Notes: generated by a model not told the origin, from the letters alone. 64,000 nucleotides of DNA from JBMDXB01 sp048594975 (GCA_048594975.1 JBMDXQ010000026.1:11839-75838), one strand, 5' to 3'; positions 26,034 to 35,304 are shown, numbered from the stretch's first letter. Made by a program: numbers and translations.

Positions 26034-27596
26034 ATGGCCACACTTCCTTACTTCGTGCTCGGCCCCAACACGCTCCTGAGCCTGCTCGGTCTGATCAAGG
26101 GAGCAGACAAGACGGTCCCGACGCCGGCGGAAGACTGGCGACACGCGAAGGTGGACGTCATCATTCCCGCGTACAACGAGGAAGAGACGATCGTCCTCTG
26201 CCTGGCCAGCATACTGCGCCAGACGGTGCGCCCCCGCCGAATCATGCTGATCGACGATGGGAGCACCGATCGGACCGTGGCCTGCGCCCGGGCGTTCTGC
26301 GCTCATCACGGCGTCGAGCTGACGATCATCCAGCGGCGCAAGCCGATCGGCAAGACGCCGACGATCAAGCGGCAGGCGCGCGAGCTCGACTCCGATGTCG
26401 AGTTCATCCTCGACGGCGACACGGTGCTCGAGTCGACCGACTACATCGAGCGCGCGGTGCAGGAGCTCTACAAGGGAGTCGGCATCGCCTCCGCCTGCGG
26501 CACCATTCTGCCGCTGCGCGAGCGCGATCGGCGCGCGAACGAGGACGATCGCGCGGTGCGGGCTTTTGCCGGAGCGGCGCCGTGGCGCATGCCGGTGCGG
26601 CGCCAGAGCAGGCTGGCGCGGCTCTCCCGCGGCATCACCAACGTCTACCGCGAGGTACTGTACCTGTTCCTGCAGCGCTTCATCTATCACGGCGAGATGG
26701 CGTTCTTCGGCACGATCACGAACCCGGTCGGCTGCGCCGTCGCCTACCGCCGCAAGTACATCAAGGCAGTGTTCGACGAGATCACGCCGAAGCTCGGCGA
26801 CGACCTGACCAATTCCGAGGATGTCTTCATCGGGTTCGCGCTGCTCAACGAGGGCTACCGCAACATCCAGCTGACTGACGTCTACGCCCGCACGCAGGAA
26901 CCGCGGGTCACGCGGCTACCGCGGCAGGTCTACCTCTGGTCGTCGTCGTTCTTCCAGTCGGCCTACTACTTCGACGCGCTCGTCCGGAGTCCGTTCAAGG
27001 TGCACAAGCGCTGGATGCAGCGCCGCCGCGGCCCGCGCCGGCAGCCGCCGTCGCGCGGGCTGGTCGTCGCGCCCGCGCTGGCGCCAGCGCAAGGCGCGCC
27101 GGCCGCACCCGCGCCGTGGCCGCGGCTGATGCGCAGCGTGTCGGCGCCGATGCAGATGAGCGCCGTGGCGGTCCTCGATCGCCCGGCGGTGACGCCGCCC
27201 GCCGCCGGCGCCCCGCCGCCGCACGCGTCCGGCGACCGCCGCGTCGTGCGCGAGCAGTACCGCCAGGCCTTCGGGAAGCAGCGCACGCTCGATTACGGGC
27301 GTCCGGTGGGCTGGCTGCTGCTCGCGGCGGCGGTAGAGAAGGTGTTCTTCCCGACCATCCTGGTGCTGATGATGCTCGCGGGTAACTGGCACGGCGTGTG
27401 GCTCACGGTCACGATCGAGACGGCAATCAGCGTTGCCGCGCTGGTCATGGTGACGAAAGGGCAGCGCCTCGAATACCTGGTCAAGGGGCTCGCCGTCGTC
27501 CCCCTCCGCTACAGCGTGCTCGCGTGGGATCTCGTGACGATCAGCCGGTTTGCCAGCGATCTGTGGCTGACGAAGAACAGGGAGTGGCGCAAATGA
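26034..27596 (+). CDS. family 2 processive-type glycosyltransferase
   Basis: 520-residue membrane glycosyltransferase likely to polymerise a surface polysaccharide. The GT-A fold is clear: VDVIIPAYNEEETI (40-53), the nucleotide site IDDGSTD (73-79), DGD (127-129) for metal and UDP-sugar, and the acceptor/catalytic SED (261-263). The Q-x-x-R-W box of cellulose and chitin synthases is degenerate here (RQVYLW, 297-302). A Pro/Ala-rich insert covers about 330-405. C-terminal membrane helices (about 425-500) would anchor it. The start codon overlaps a good sigma-54 promoter region with a very short leader. The stop overlaps the TPR-barrel start (ATGA). Confidence 0.88.
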   Translation: MATLPYFVLGPNTLLSLLGLIKGADKTVPTPAEDWRHAKVDVIIPAYNEEETIVLCLASILRQTVRPRRIMLIDDGSTDRTVACARAFCAHHGVELTIIQRRKPIGKTPTIKRQARELDSDVEFILDGDTVLESTDYIERAVQELYKGVGIASACGTILPLRERDRRANEDDRAVRAFAGAAPWRMPVRRQSRLARLSRGITNVYREVLYLFLQRFIYHGEMAFFGTITNPVGCAVAYRRKYIKAVFDEITPKLGDDLTNSEDVFIGFALLNEGYRNIQLTDVYARTQEPRVTRLPRQVYLWSSSFFQSAYYFDALVRSPFKVHKRWMQRRRGPRRQPPSRGLVVAPALAPAQGAPAAPAPWPRLMRSVSAPMQMSAVAVLDRPAVTPPAAGAPPPHASGDRRVVREQYRQAFGKQRTLDYGRPVGWLLLAAAVEKVFFPTILVLMMLAGNWHGVWLTVTIETAISVAALVMVTKGQRLEYLVKGLAVVPLRYSVLAWDLVTISRFASDLWLTKNREWRK

Positions 27597-29392
27597 GGTT
27601 CGCGCTCGTCCTTCTTTCGCTGCTCGTGCCAGTCGCGGCGGGCGCCCAGATGCCAGCCACACCCGACCGCGGTCTTGCCGCCGAAGGCGCCGGACAGTTC
27701 GATGTCGCGCTGGCCATCTACCTCGACGAGCTCGGGCGGGACTCGCAGCGCACCGACCTGTGGCTCCGCGTCGCCGACATTCACGCGCGGTTCGGGCGAC
27801 AGCAGGACGCGCTCGGCGCGCTGACGCGCGCCGCGGCCGCTGCGCCGCGCGACCCCGCGGTGCACGTCCGACTCTCCGAAGCCTACGCCGAAGCGGGCAA
27901 CGCTGCGGCGGCGCTCGCCGCGATCGATGTGGCGGTGGCGCTGACGCCCGAGTCCGCCGACCGGCTGCGGCGCCGCGCCACGATGGCGACCTGGTGCGGG
28001 GAGTACGCTCGCGCGCAGGAGAGCTACCGGCGGCTGCTCGAGATCGATCCGGCCGATGCCGACGCGCTGCTGGGGCTCGCCCGCGCGAGCGCCTGGGCGG
28101 GAGACACGGACCTCGCGGTCGCGATGTATCGCAGCTACCTGCGCGTGCGCGGCACCAGCCGTGAGGTCTGGATCGAGCTCGCGCGCGCCGAGGCGTGGCG
28201 CGGCAACTTCGCCGCCTCCTGGGACGTCCTCGCCGCCTACCGCGAGCGGTTCGGCGAATCGCCCGAGTACTCGCAGGAACGGGCGGCGGTGCTGGCGCGC
28301 GGCGGCCGGCCCCGGGCGGCGACGCCGCTCATCGAACGCCTGCTCGCCGCCTCGCCGGGCGATTACGAGCTGAACCTCTCGCGGACGATCGCGCTTGCCG
28401 CGCAGCAACGCCGACGCGAGGCGCTCGCCGCCTCCGACACCATCGAGCGGCTGTGGCCCGGCCAGCCCGAGACCCGCGGCGCGCAGAGCCTCGTGCGCGT
28501 TGCCGTCGCCTCGACCGGCGAACCGCGCGCGTCGTACTACAGCGATTCGGACGGCCTTCAGGTCGCCCGCATCGATCCGCGCGTGAGCGTTGCCCTCCTC
28601 GACGGCACTCGCGTCGAAGGCGGGTACGAGCGCGCCGATCTGCGCGCGCGCCTCGGCAGCGGCCTCGAGCAGATCGACGGCACGACCGACGCGCGGCACC
28701 AGCTCGCGTGGATTGGCCTCGTACAGCGCGCCGGCCGGTTCACGCTGCGCGGGCACGGCGGGTACGCGACGCTCGACGACCGGGACCGGTTCGCCTACCT
28801 GCTGTCAGCGACCTTTACCGCCGACGCGCTGCGGTTGGCCGCCGCGCGCGAGTCCGGGTATTTCGTCGTGTCGCCACGGACGGTCGGCCTCGGCCTCACC
28901 CGCCTGACGCACCGCCTCCAGCTGGAATGGATGCCGTCGTTCCGCTACCTCGTCGCCGTCGACGCGGCACTGGACGATCTCTCCGATGGCAACCGCCGGT
29001 GGGACGTCATCGTCGCGCCGCGCCGGAGCGTCGCGCGCACCCAGCGGCTGAACCTCGACCTCGGGGTGCAGCTGCGCCAGTTCGGGACGACGCTCGATCG
29101 CGACAACGGGTACTACGATCCCTCGCGTTACGAGAGTTATGCGGTGGTGGCGTTCCCGTACTGGAAGGTGAGCGAGAGCACCGGGCTCGGCACTATGCTG
29201 GCCGTCGGCATCCAGCGCGACGACCGCGCCGGCTCGTTCGGGCTCGGCGGCAATGCCGCCGTCGAGGCCACCTTCGGCATCTACCGCGACTGGATGCTCA
29301 AGCTGAACGGCGTGACCACGCTGAACGATCGCCTCCAGAGCGGCGCGTTCAGCGGCTACGGCGGACAGCTGGTGCTGGTCCGACGGTTCTGA
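27593..29392 (+). CDS. TPR repeat plus outer-membrane beta-barrel, YaiO-like
   Basis: 599 residues: a signal peptide (MRFALVLLSLLVPVAAGAQ), about seven TPR-like helical pairs (about 30-290, for example DLWLRVADIHARFGRQQDAL, VHVRLSEAYAEAGNAAAAL), then a beta-barrel half (about 330-599) ending in LVLVRRF with the terminal Phe. The TPR-barrel plan is that of YaiO and of exporters such as PgaA and BcsC, which pass polysaccharide across the periplasm and outer membrane. The start overlaps the glycosyltransferase stop by four bases, so synthesis and export components are made together. Export of that enzyme's product is an inference from context. Confidence 0.82.
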   Translation: MRFALVLLSLLVPVAAGAQMPATPDRGLAAEGAGQFDVALAIYLDELGRDSQRTDLWLRVADIHARFGRQQDALGALTRAAAAAPRDPAVHVRLSEAYAEAGNAAAALAAIDVAVALTPESADRLRRRATMATWCGEYARAQESYRRLLEIDPADADALLGLARASAWAGDTDLAVAMYRSYLRVRGTSREVWIELARAEAWRGNFAASWDVLAAYRERFGESPEYSQERAAVLARGGRPRAATPLIERLLAASPGDYELNLSRTIALAAQQRRREALAASDTIERLWPGQPETRGAQSLVRVAVASTGEPRASYYSDSDGLQVARIDPRVSVALLDGTRVEGGYERADLRARLGSGLEQIDGTTDARHQLAWIGLVQRAGRFTLRGHGGYATLDDRDRFAYLLSATFTADALRLAAARESGYFVVSPRTVGLGLTRLTHRLQLEWMPSFRYLVAVDAALDDLSDGNRRWDVIVAPRRSVARTQRLNLDLGVQLRQFGTTLDRDNGYYDPSRYESYAVVAFPYWKVSESTGLGTMLAVGIQRDDRAGSFGLGGNAAVEATFGIYRDWMLKLNGVTTLNDRLQSGAFSGYGGQLVLVRRF

Positions 29393-29415
29393 CAACGAGG
29401 TTCCAGGGAGTCCTC

Positions 29416-30459
29416 ATGCGCGCATTGATCACGGGTGGTGCCGGGTTCATCGGTTCGCATCTGGCGGAGACGCTGCTGCTGCAGGGGCACGAGGTGCTGG
29501 TGCTCGACGACCTGTCCACCGGATCGGTCGAGAACGTCGCGCACCTCGGCGACCTTCCCGGGTTCGAGTGCGTGATCGACACGGTCACCAACGACGCGGT
29601 GGTGCAGCGGCTCGTCGACCGCGTGGACGTCGTCTACCACCTGGCCGCCGCCCTGGGCGTGAAGCTCGTGATGGAGGCGCCGATTCACACCATCCACACC
29701 AACGTCGCCGGCACCGAGACGGTGCTGCGGCACGTGCGTCGCGCCGGCAAGCGGGTGCTGGTGGCCTCCACCTCGGAGGTCTACGGCAAGAGCCACGCGC
29801 TGCCGTACCGCGAGGACGCGGACCTGGTGATGGGGCCGCCCAGCAAGACGCGCTGGGGCTACGCCACGAGCAAGCTGATGGACGAGTTCCTCGCGCTGGC
29901 CTACGCGAAGGAGCACGACGTGCCGGTGGTGATCGTCCGGCTCTTCAACACCGTCGGGCCGCGGCAGACGAACCGTTACGGGATGGTGATTCCGAGCTTC
30001 GTCCGCCGCGCGCTGGCCAACGAACCGATCCTCGTGCACGGCGACGGGTCGCAGACCCGCAGCTTCACCTGGGTCGGCGACGTCGTCTGGGCGCTGACCG
30101 GCCTGATGAACGAGCCGCGCGCGTACGGCGAGGTCTTCAACGTCGGCAATGGCTCCGAGGTGTCGATCGGGGAGCTGGCGCGCAGGGTCAAGGAGAGGAC
30201 CGGCAGCGACTCCGACATCGTCTTCCAGCCGTACCAGGCGGTGTACGGCGACGGCTTCGAGGACATGCCGCGCCGCGTGCCGGACATCAGCAAGATCCGC
30301 CGCTGCATCGGCTTCGAGCCGAAGGTCCACCTCGACGGGATTCTGGACGCGGTCATCGACTACTGGGCTCCCGCGGTCGCCGTGCGGGCGCGCCGGCGGC
30401 TGATCGCCCGCGCCGCGGGCATGGTCCTGGGCCGCGCCCTGGCGCCGGTTGCCGGCTGA
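29416..30459 (+). CDS. NAD-dependent nucleotide-sugar epimerase/dehydratase
   Basis: Extended short-chain dehydrogenase of 347 residues. It shows the Rossmann motif GGAGFIG (7-13), the active-site T/S and YxxxK (Y149, K153 in GYATSK), and the substrate-side pattern GPRQTNRYGMVIPSFV. The best family match by eye is UDP-glucose 4-epimerase/UDP-glucuronate decarboxylase-like enzymes. SD AGGGAG lies just before the ATG. It follows the TPR-barrel gene by 23 bp in the same direction and probably supplies the activated sugar for the polysaccharide. Whether it epimerises, dehydrates or decarboxylates cannot be read from sequence alone. A short Ala/Arg-rich tail follows the fold. Confidence 0.88.
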   Translation: MRALITGGAGFIGSHLAETLLLQGHEVLVLDDLSTGSVENVAHLGDLPGFECVIDTVTNDAVVQRLVDRVDVVYHLAAALGVKLVMEAPIHTIHTNVAGTETVLRHVRRAGKRVLVASTSEVYGKSHALPYREDADLVMGPPSKTRWGYATSKLMDEFLALAYAKEHDVPVVIVRLFNTVGPRQTNRYGMVIPSFVRRALANEPILVHGDGSQTRSFTWVGDVVWALTGLMNEPRAYGEVFNVGNGSEVSIGELARRVKERTGSDSDIVFQPYQAVYGDGFEDMPRRVPDISKIRRCIGFEPKVHLDGILDAVIDYWAPAVAVRARRRLIARAAGMVLGRALAPVAG

Positions 30460-30892
30460 CGCCTCTCAGCTGCTGGTGGTCACGAAGCCAATGGCGAGGG
30501 AGCATTTCCTGCGGCCGATCCTGGCGGCGCGCGGCGCCACGCACCAGCTCGTCAACGCCGACCGCGGCGTTGTGATCGCGTCGCGCATCCTCGGCGCGTT
30601 CGACTCGCAGGCCCGCCGGACCGGGTTGCTCGGCCGCACCGGGCTGCCGGAGTCGGACGTGCTGGTGATCGCGCCGTGCAACGCGGTACATACCTTCCGG
30701 ATGAAGTTCCCGATCGATCTGCTGTTCGTCGATCGCCGCGGACGCGTGCTCAAGCGCGTCGTCGCGCTGCGCCGCGGGCGGATCGCGACATGCCTGCGCG
30801 CGTTCGCCGTGATCGAGTGCGCGGCACACCACCCCGGCGTGGCGCAGACGGCAGTGGGTGACGTCGTGGCGGTGACGTCGATCGTGAGGTGA
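30449..30892 (+). CDS. DUF192 family protein
   Basis: About 147 residues containing the DUF192 core: NAVHTFRMKFPIDLLFVDRRGRVLKRVVALRRGRI followed by the EC/AVGD-type end. The family is a small beta-barrel of unknown function, often exported; no signal peptide is visible here. The longest frame starts at TTG 30449, overlapping the epimerase stop by 11 bases, while ATG 30491 would give 133 residues. The overlap suggests co-translation with the sugar epimerase. Its place at the end of the polysaccharide cassette may be incidental. Confidence 0.75.
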   Translation: MPADASQLLVVTKPMAREHFLRPILAARGATHQLVNADRGVVIASRILGAFDSQARRTGLLGRTGLPESDVLVIAPCNAVHTFRMKFPIDLLFVDRRGRVLKRVVALRRGRIATCLRAFAVIECAAHHPGVAQTAVGDVVAVTSIVR

Positions 30893-31075
30893 GGAGAGTC
30901 GATAGTCGATAGTCTCTAGTCACAGTCAGGGTCGCGCGTCAGAGTCGCTAATCTGAGTCGCTAATCAGGCTGACTCGACTCTGACTGTGGCTCTGACTCC
31001 AGACTCTGACTCCAGACTCCGACAAGCGACTGTCGACTGTCGACTGTCAACCTCCAACCGTCCGTGCAAAGCGGG
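30893..31075. repeat. long 7-bp-periodic inverted array
   Basis: The largest array of this type. The left side is built of agtcgat, agtcgat, agtctct, agtcaca (from about 30898). The right side has (g)actctg/actccag variants and ends in three cgactgt units (about 31026-31047). CACAGTCAG (30921-30929) is exactly complementary to CTGACTGTG (30981-30989). It lies between the convergent DUF192 and kinase genes and could be a two-way terminator. Confidence 0.85.
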
Positions 31076-31078
31076 AAG

Positions 31079-32857
31079 TCAGCGCTGGATCCTGACGCGC
31101 GTCCGCTCCTGGATCGCTCGCAGCGCTGCCGACAACTCGCGATCGTCGAAGGCGATGAACACAGGATCGGCCGGCGTCGTGAAGATCACCCAGTTACGCT
31201 CGCCGCGGAAGAACCCCATTCTTCCCAGGTTCACCGGGATGGATACGTCCTTTCCGTCTGGTCCCTTCCACTTCGGCTGTTTCGATCGCGAGTAGAACGC
31301 CTGCGCGATCGACGAATAAGGCAGCGAGAGCAGCTCGGTCTTCGTCGAATCGTCGAGCAGTGCCAGGTGGTCACCCGCGAGCGTCAGAACCGCCTCGCGT
31401 TCCCGTCTGGTCTTGCCCTCCGGCACGAGCATCTTCACGTCTTTGAACGTGAGTGGCGGAAGCGCTGGTGCCGTCACTACCGGCGGCGGTGGCGCCGCAG
31501 GCTCGATCGGCGGTGGCTCGTCTGCGCGGACGGTCCGCGGCGGCTCGTCGGCACGCCCGGTCGCGGCTTTCGCTTTCGGCGGTGGCGCGGTGTCCGTGGT
31601 CGGCTTCGCGGCGCGCGGTGGCGTCGTCGCGGCGGGCGGTGCAACAGGTGGCGTCTCACGCGCGACCGTCGGGACGGGCGCGGCCGGTTGCTGCTGATCC
31701 GTCCCGGATTCGGGGTTCGGGGCCGTAGACACGTCGGCAGCCGGCGGCGCCGCAGGCGGCGACGTGCTGCCTTCCCGTGCGCCGGCGCCGCGCTTCAGAA
31801 CCGCGATGCCGAGCGCGACCATGCCCAGGAGGAGAAGAACTAGCACCGCGGCGAGGGTGAACAGATGCCCGCGCCCGAGTACCACCGTCGTCCCGGTTCG
31901 TTCGACGGAAGGGCGCGGCGCGGTGCCGCTCACGGGGGTCGGTGCCGAGGAATCCGGTCCCGGGGCCGGCGCGATCGAGACGTCCGCCGTCCTGAGGAGA
32001 TTCGCCGAGGTCGGCGTCGCCATGGTCGGCAGCTCGCCGAGCGTGACCGGGCTCACCGCCGCGAGGATGGCCGCGCGGAACTCTTCGGCGGTCTGGAACC
32101 GTGCGTCACGCGATTTCGCGAGCGCCTTGATGATGACGTCCTCGCACCAGGGGGGCAGGTCGGCGCGGAACGTGCCGAGCGGGGTCGGCGGTTCCGCGAC
32201 CTGTTTCTGCGCCATCGCGATCGCGGTGTCGGCCTGGAACGGGAGTTCGCGCGTGAGCAACCGGTAGAAGAGCACACCCACCGAATACAGGTCGGCGCGG
32301 CGATCGATGGTCTGCCCCAGCACCTGTTCCGGCGCCATGTAGGCGGGCGTGCCCATCATGTAGCCGGTGTGGGTGTAGTGTTCGCTCCCCAGCATCCGCG
32401 CGATGCCGAAGTCCATCACCTTCACCAGGCCGGTGTCGGTCACCATGACGTTAGCCGGTTTCAGGTCGCGGTGGACGATGCCGGCGCGGTGCGCGTGCGC
32501 CAGCGCGTCGAGCACCTGGATGCAGAGATGCGCGGCCTGCGGTGGCGCGAGGGGACCGAGGCGCTCCGAGAGCGTCTGCAGGGTCTCGCCGCGCACGAAC
32601 TCCATCACCATGAGCAGGTCGTCTTCGTGCCGATAGAGCTCGTAAATGGTGGCGATACCTGGATGATTCAGCCGTGCGAGGGAAATGGCCTCCGCGCGGA
32701 ACCGCTTCAGCACCTCGCCTTCGCCGAGATCCGGGTTGAGAACCTTGATCGCGACCTCGCGATCGAGCGTCTCGTCCAGCGCCTTGTAGACGATGCCCAT
32801 TCCGCCCCGGCCGAGGCGCTCGAGGATGCGATACTTGCCGACCGTTTTACCGAGCAT
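31079..32857 (-). CDS. Hanks-type Ser/Thr protein kinase with C-terminal beta domain
   Basis: 592 residues. The kinase domain (about 8-275) is intact: GRGGMGIVYK, K38, HRDLKPANVM (D131, K133, N136), DFG at 149-151 and an APEQ motif. After a linker comes one membrane helix (about 330-352: HLFTLAAVLVLLLLGMVALGIAVL), a Pro/Thr/Ala-rich extracellular stretch (about 365-465), and a globular C-terminal domain (about 470-592) with repeated beta-strand phrases such as LTFKDVKMLV, REREAVLTLAGDHLALLD and NWVIFTTPADPVFIAFDD. That tail resembles PH-like beta domains but is not identified. It is monocistronic, converging on the 7-bp array. Confidence 0.92.
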   Translation of the reverse strand: MLGKTVGKYRILERLGRGGMGIVYKALDETLDREVAIKVLNPDLGEGEVLKRFRAEAISLARLNHPGIATIYELYRHEDDLLMVMEFVRGETLQTLSERLGPLAPPQAAHLCIQVLDALAHAHRAGIVHRDLKPANVMVTDTGLVKVMDFGIARMLGSEHYTHTGYMMGTPAYMAPEQVLGQTIDRRADLYSVGVLFYRLLTRELPFQADTAIAMAQKQVAEPPTPLGTFRADLPPWCEDVIIKALAKSRDARFQTAEEFRAAILAAVSPVTLGELPTMATPTSANLLRTADVSIAPAPGPDSSAPTPVSGTAPRPSVERTGTTVVLGRGHLFTLAAVLVLLLLGMVALGIAVLKRGAGAREGSTSPPAAPPAADVSTAPNPESGTDQQQPAAPVPTVARETPPVAPPAATTPPRAAKPTTDTAPPPKAKAATGRADEPPRTVRADEPPPIEPAAPPPPVVTAPALPPLTFKDVKMLVPEGKTRREREAVLTLAGDHLALLDDSTKTELLSLPYSSIAQAFYSRSKQPKWKGPDGKDVSIPVNLGRMGFFRGERNWVIFTTPADPVFIAFDDRELSAALRAIQERTRVRIQR

Positions 32858-33079
32858 TGCAGCCCATCGCGGGAGGGGAGAAGGCAGGCGGCACCCCGGG
32901 TGCCGCGCACGTAGCCATCTTAAACCATGGTCTGACCTGTGGGGTGCAGGAGAATTTATCGCCGTGCGGCGCCTCTAAAGCCGCGCTGGCATCGGACTTC
33001 TGGGCGCACGCCGGTTCCCGTGCGGTGCCGGTGATCGGCTGAGGTCGGGTCTTTCGGAGCGGAGGCGCTCGCACTCTCA

Positions 33080-33448
33080 CGAGCCGTCTCCGAAAAACGC
33101 GAGCGGCGCAAGCCCGCGACCATCAAGGTGCGGCCTGACGGCATGGTCAAGGTGCTGGACTTCGGTCTGGCGAAGGCCTCACGGCCGCCTCCCCGCATGC
33201 CCTGGGCATCTCGCCGATGACGAGACCCGGCGATGACCGGGTTGGGCACCGTGCGGGACCGCGGCGCACGTGGCGCCCGAGCAGGCGCGGGGCGCGCCGT
33301 CGATCGACGGGCGGACATCTGGGCATTCGGCGTGATTCTCTACGAGATGTTTACCGGCCGCGCGCGTTTCGCGGGTGACAGTGCCGGCGGGCTGATGGCG
33401 GCCGTGCTTGAAGGACGCGACGGACTTCAGCGCGCTGCAGATTCGTGA
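33080..33448 (+). pseudogene. decayed fragment of a Ser/Thr kinase gene
   Basis: Three frames in turn give kinase pieces. TIKVRPDGMVKVLDFGLAKAS (catalytic loop end and DFG, about 33110-33185) comes first, then a badly shifted activation segment whose PEQARGA-like element is in another frame (about 33275). VDRRADIWAFGVILYEMFTGRARF (about 33298-33370) closes it. The N-lobe, the catalytic HRD and the C-lobe end are missing. It is not derived from the intact kinase at 31079, whose wording differs (RADLYSVGVLFYRLL). It is a remnant of a third kinase of the PknB/'tricorn-like' type common in these genomes. Confidence 0.7.
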
Positions 33449-33549
33449 CTTGCGCGCCAAAAAAGTCATGCCAGTCGCCTGCGGGAGCCGATTACAGCGT
33501 TGATTCCCGCGCACCGCGTTGGAGCGAGGGCTGCAAGTGCAGACGGTCT

Positions 33550-34740
33550 ATGAAAGAGGTGGTCACGGCGAAGGGCAGCGCAGCGCGGGGCGTCACGGGT
33601 TGGACCTGCGCGGGTGTTGCGCTGTTCCTCGCGTTCGTCTGCGCGCCGACCGCAGAGACGGAAAACCGCGCCGGCGTCATCGGTCTGTTGAAGTTGCCCC
33701 AATTGGTCGGCAACGAATTCTGTAAGGCGCCGCCGCGCCGGGAAGTCGCACTGTACGCTGCACCTGAATCCGCTGACCTTGTGGGGTGGGTTCGCGCCGA
33801 CAAGCACTCGAGCTCGGACGCTGACTGCTACCGGGTGGTGCTGAACGTCTACCGGCGGGTGGACGGAAGTGTCCGTGAGCTTCCAACCGACGAGTACGAG
33901 GAGGAACAGCCTCATGCCGCGATAGTCCTGGAGGCGCGAGGCCGGTGGTTCAAGCTACGCCTGGACGACGGCGAGGCGTGGGTCGAGACGTCGGACCCCG
34001 ACCGGTATCTCTCCCTCGAGCAACTCCTGGAGCTTCGCCCGGCCTATCTTACGCAGGCCTGGGACGGGACGCTCGCGGCCACGCCCGGCGGCGCGAGTCG
34101 GCGCCCCCCAGCCGATCCGCGTCGGCGGGTGATCGGCTACGTCGTGCCGGTGCGCGAGATGCTGCAGGTGACGCTCGCGCCGGGACAGGATTCGGAGAAG
34201 ATTCGACGGCAATACGACGTCAGTTCCATAGGGTCGAGTCGCCGACCGGACGGGACACGCATCCTCTTCATTGAACGAGGCACGTGGGTCAGCGCGTTCG
34301 AGCGTTCCGATCCAGGTTCACCGGTCGTCGCACGGTTCAAGACCGACAGGTGCGACCAGGCTCTCCGGAGCACATCGGCCAACCCACCGGATGTGCCCGT
34401 TTTCGTCCGGCGACCTGGCTGGCTGCAAGTTGCGCTGCGCAGGCACGAGTGGAAGGACGAGCCGCGCGCCTGGATCGAAGAGTCGACCGTCTGGCGTTTT
34501 CACGGGTTCGCCGCAGACGCGGAACGTGAGAGCTTCGAGGACGAGGCATTCGGGCGCGAGCACTCGAGCGTCCGATTCCTCCGCTCTCGTGCCGTGGGCG
34601 CGCGACTCTGGCTCGAGGTCCAGGTGATGAGCCATACGATCTACGAGTCGGTCGACCCGCCCACGGTCGTTGCCACAGGGTGGGTCCCCGCCCACGACCG
34701 CGCAGGCGAATCAGTCGTCTGGTTCCATTCCCGGGACTGA
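33550..34740 (+). CDS. hypothetical exported protein
   Basis: 396 residues from ATG 33550, which opens a signal peptide (KGSAARGVTGWTCAGVALFLAFVCA). The rest has no membrane helix and no family I recognise. It reads as two to three beta-rich domains; segments such as EVALYAAPESADLVGWVRAD and VPVFVRRPGWLQVALRR have the flavour of SH3-like modules. Base composition appears lower in GC than in neighbouring genes, and the gene lies between a decayed kinase and tRNA-Leu, a typical spot for inserted DNA. The frame is open upstream to 33445, but that part is not signal-like. Confidence 0.6.
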   Translation: MKEVVTAKGSAARGVTGWTCAGVALFLAFVCAPTAETENRAGVIGLLKLPQLVGNEFCKAPPRREVALYAAPESADLVGWVRADKHSSSDADCYRVVLNVYRRVDGSVRELPTDEYEEEQPHAAIVLEARGRWFKLRLDDGEAWVETSDPDRYLSLEQLLELRPAYLTQAWDGTLAATPGGASRRPPADPRRRVIGYVVPVREMLQVTLAPGQDSEKIRRQYDVSSIGSSRRPDGTRILFIERGTWVSAFERSDPGSPVVARFKTDRCDQALRSTSANPPDVPVFVRRPGWLQVALRRHEWKDEPRAWIEESTVWRFHGFAADAERESFEDEAFGREHSSVRFLRSRAVGARLWLEVQVMSHTIYESVDPPTVVATGWVPAHDRAGESVVWFHSRD

Positions 34741-34903
34741 GCACGCAATTACCGAGAGGAGATTGTCGATCGGCTTCGCTAATGGTTTCGAAGGGAGCCG
34801 CCGCTCGGACGGAATCTCGGTGACCGCTCCCGCCTCGTCAGCGATTCATCAGTTCGCGTTGCGTCCACGACAAGAAGGCCAGCAGACTGCGTCGGTTCGT
34901 TAT
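34741..34903. other. gap between hypothetical gene and tRNA-Leu
   Basis: 163 bp with no gene I can support; it holds the region downstream of the tRNA on the minus strand. No terminator with a T-run is evident. Confidence 0.3.
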
Positions 34904-34990
34904 TGGTGCGGAAGAGAGGATTTGAACCTCCACGACCTTGCGGCCACAAGCTCCTGAGGCTTGCGCGTCTGCCAGTTCCGCCACTTCCGC
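34904..34990 (-). tRNA. tRNA-Leu (anticodon CAG)
   Basis: The minus strand folds as a class II tRNA with GCGGAAG/CTTCCGC acceptor arms, a CTCAGGA anticodon loop (anticodon CAG, reading CUG), a long variable arm and the T-arm GGTTCAAATCC. The 3' CCA is encoded (plus-strand TGG at 34904-34906). Length is 87 with CCA. The strongly CUG-biased codon usage of the surrounding genes fits. It is a potential integration site for the odd DNA to its left. Confidence 0.93.
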
Positions 34991-35304
34991 ACGGAGAGGT
35001 GCAATCAACCGGCTGGAACGCCCGATTATACGGGAACCCCGACGGAGAGTCGAGCAGCGGGACCGTTGCGCCCTGCCGGCCGCAAACGGACCGGTTGGTC
35101 GATCGCGGCGCGGATCACGCGCCGACCGACCCACCGCGTGATGCCCTCGAGATCCGTGCGTATGGGCGCTTGCCGCCATACGCCGACCACGATCAGTCGA
35201 CATGGGGAGTGGCGCTGGCGATTTCACGCTACCCACGCGGCCGAACCAGCCCGCAGCGTTGACCGGCCCTTTACCGGCCGAGCTTGATATGTTATTGTGT
35301 CCGC

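Noticed and set aside
34904..34990. prophage or integrative element at tRNA-Leu
   Set aside because: No integrase and no duplicated tRNA 3' end could be seen, so only weak hints of an old insertion remain.
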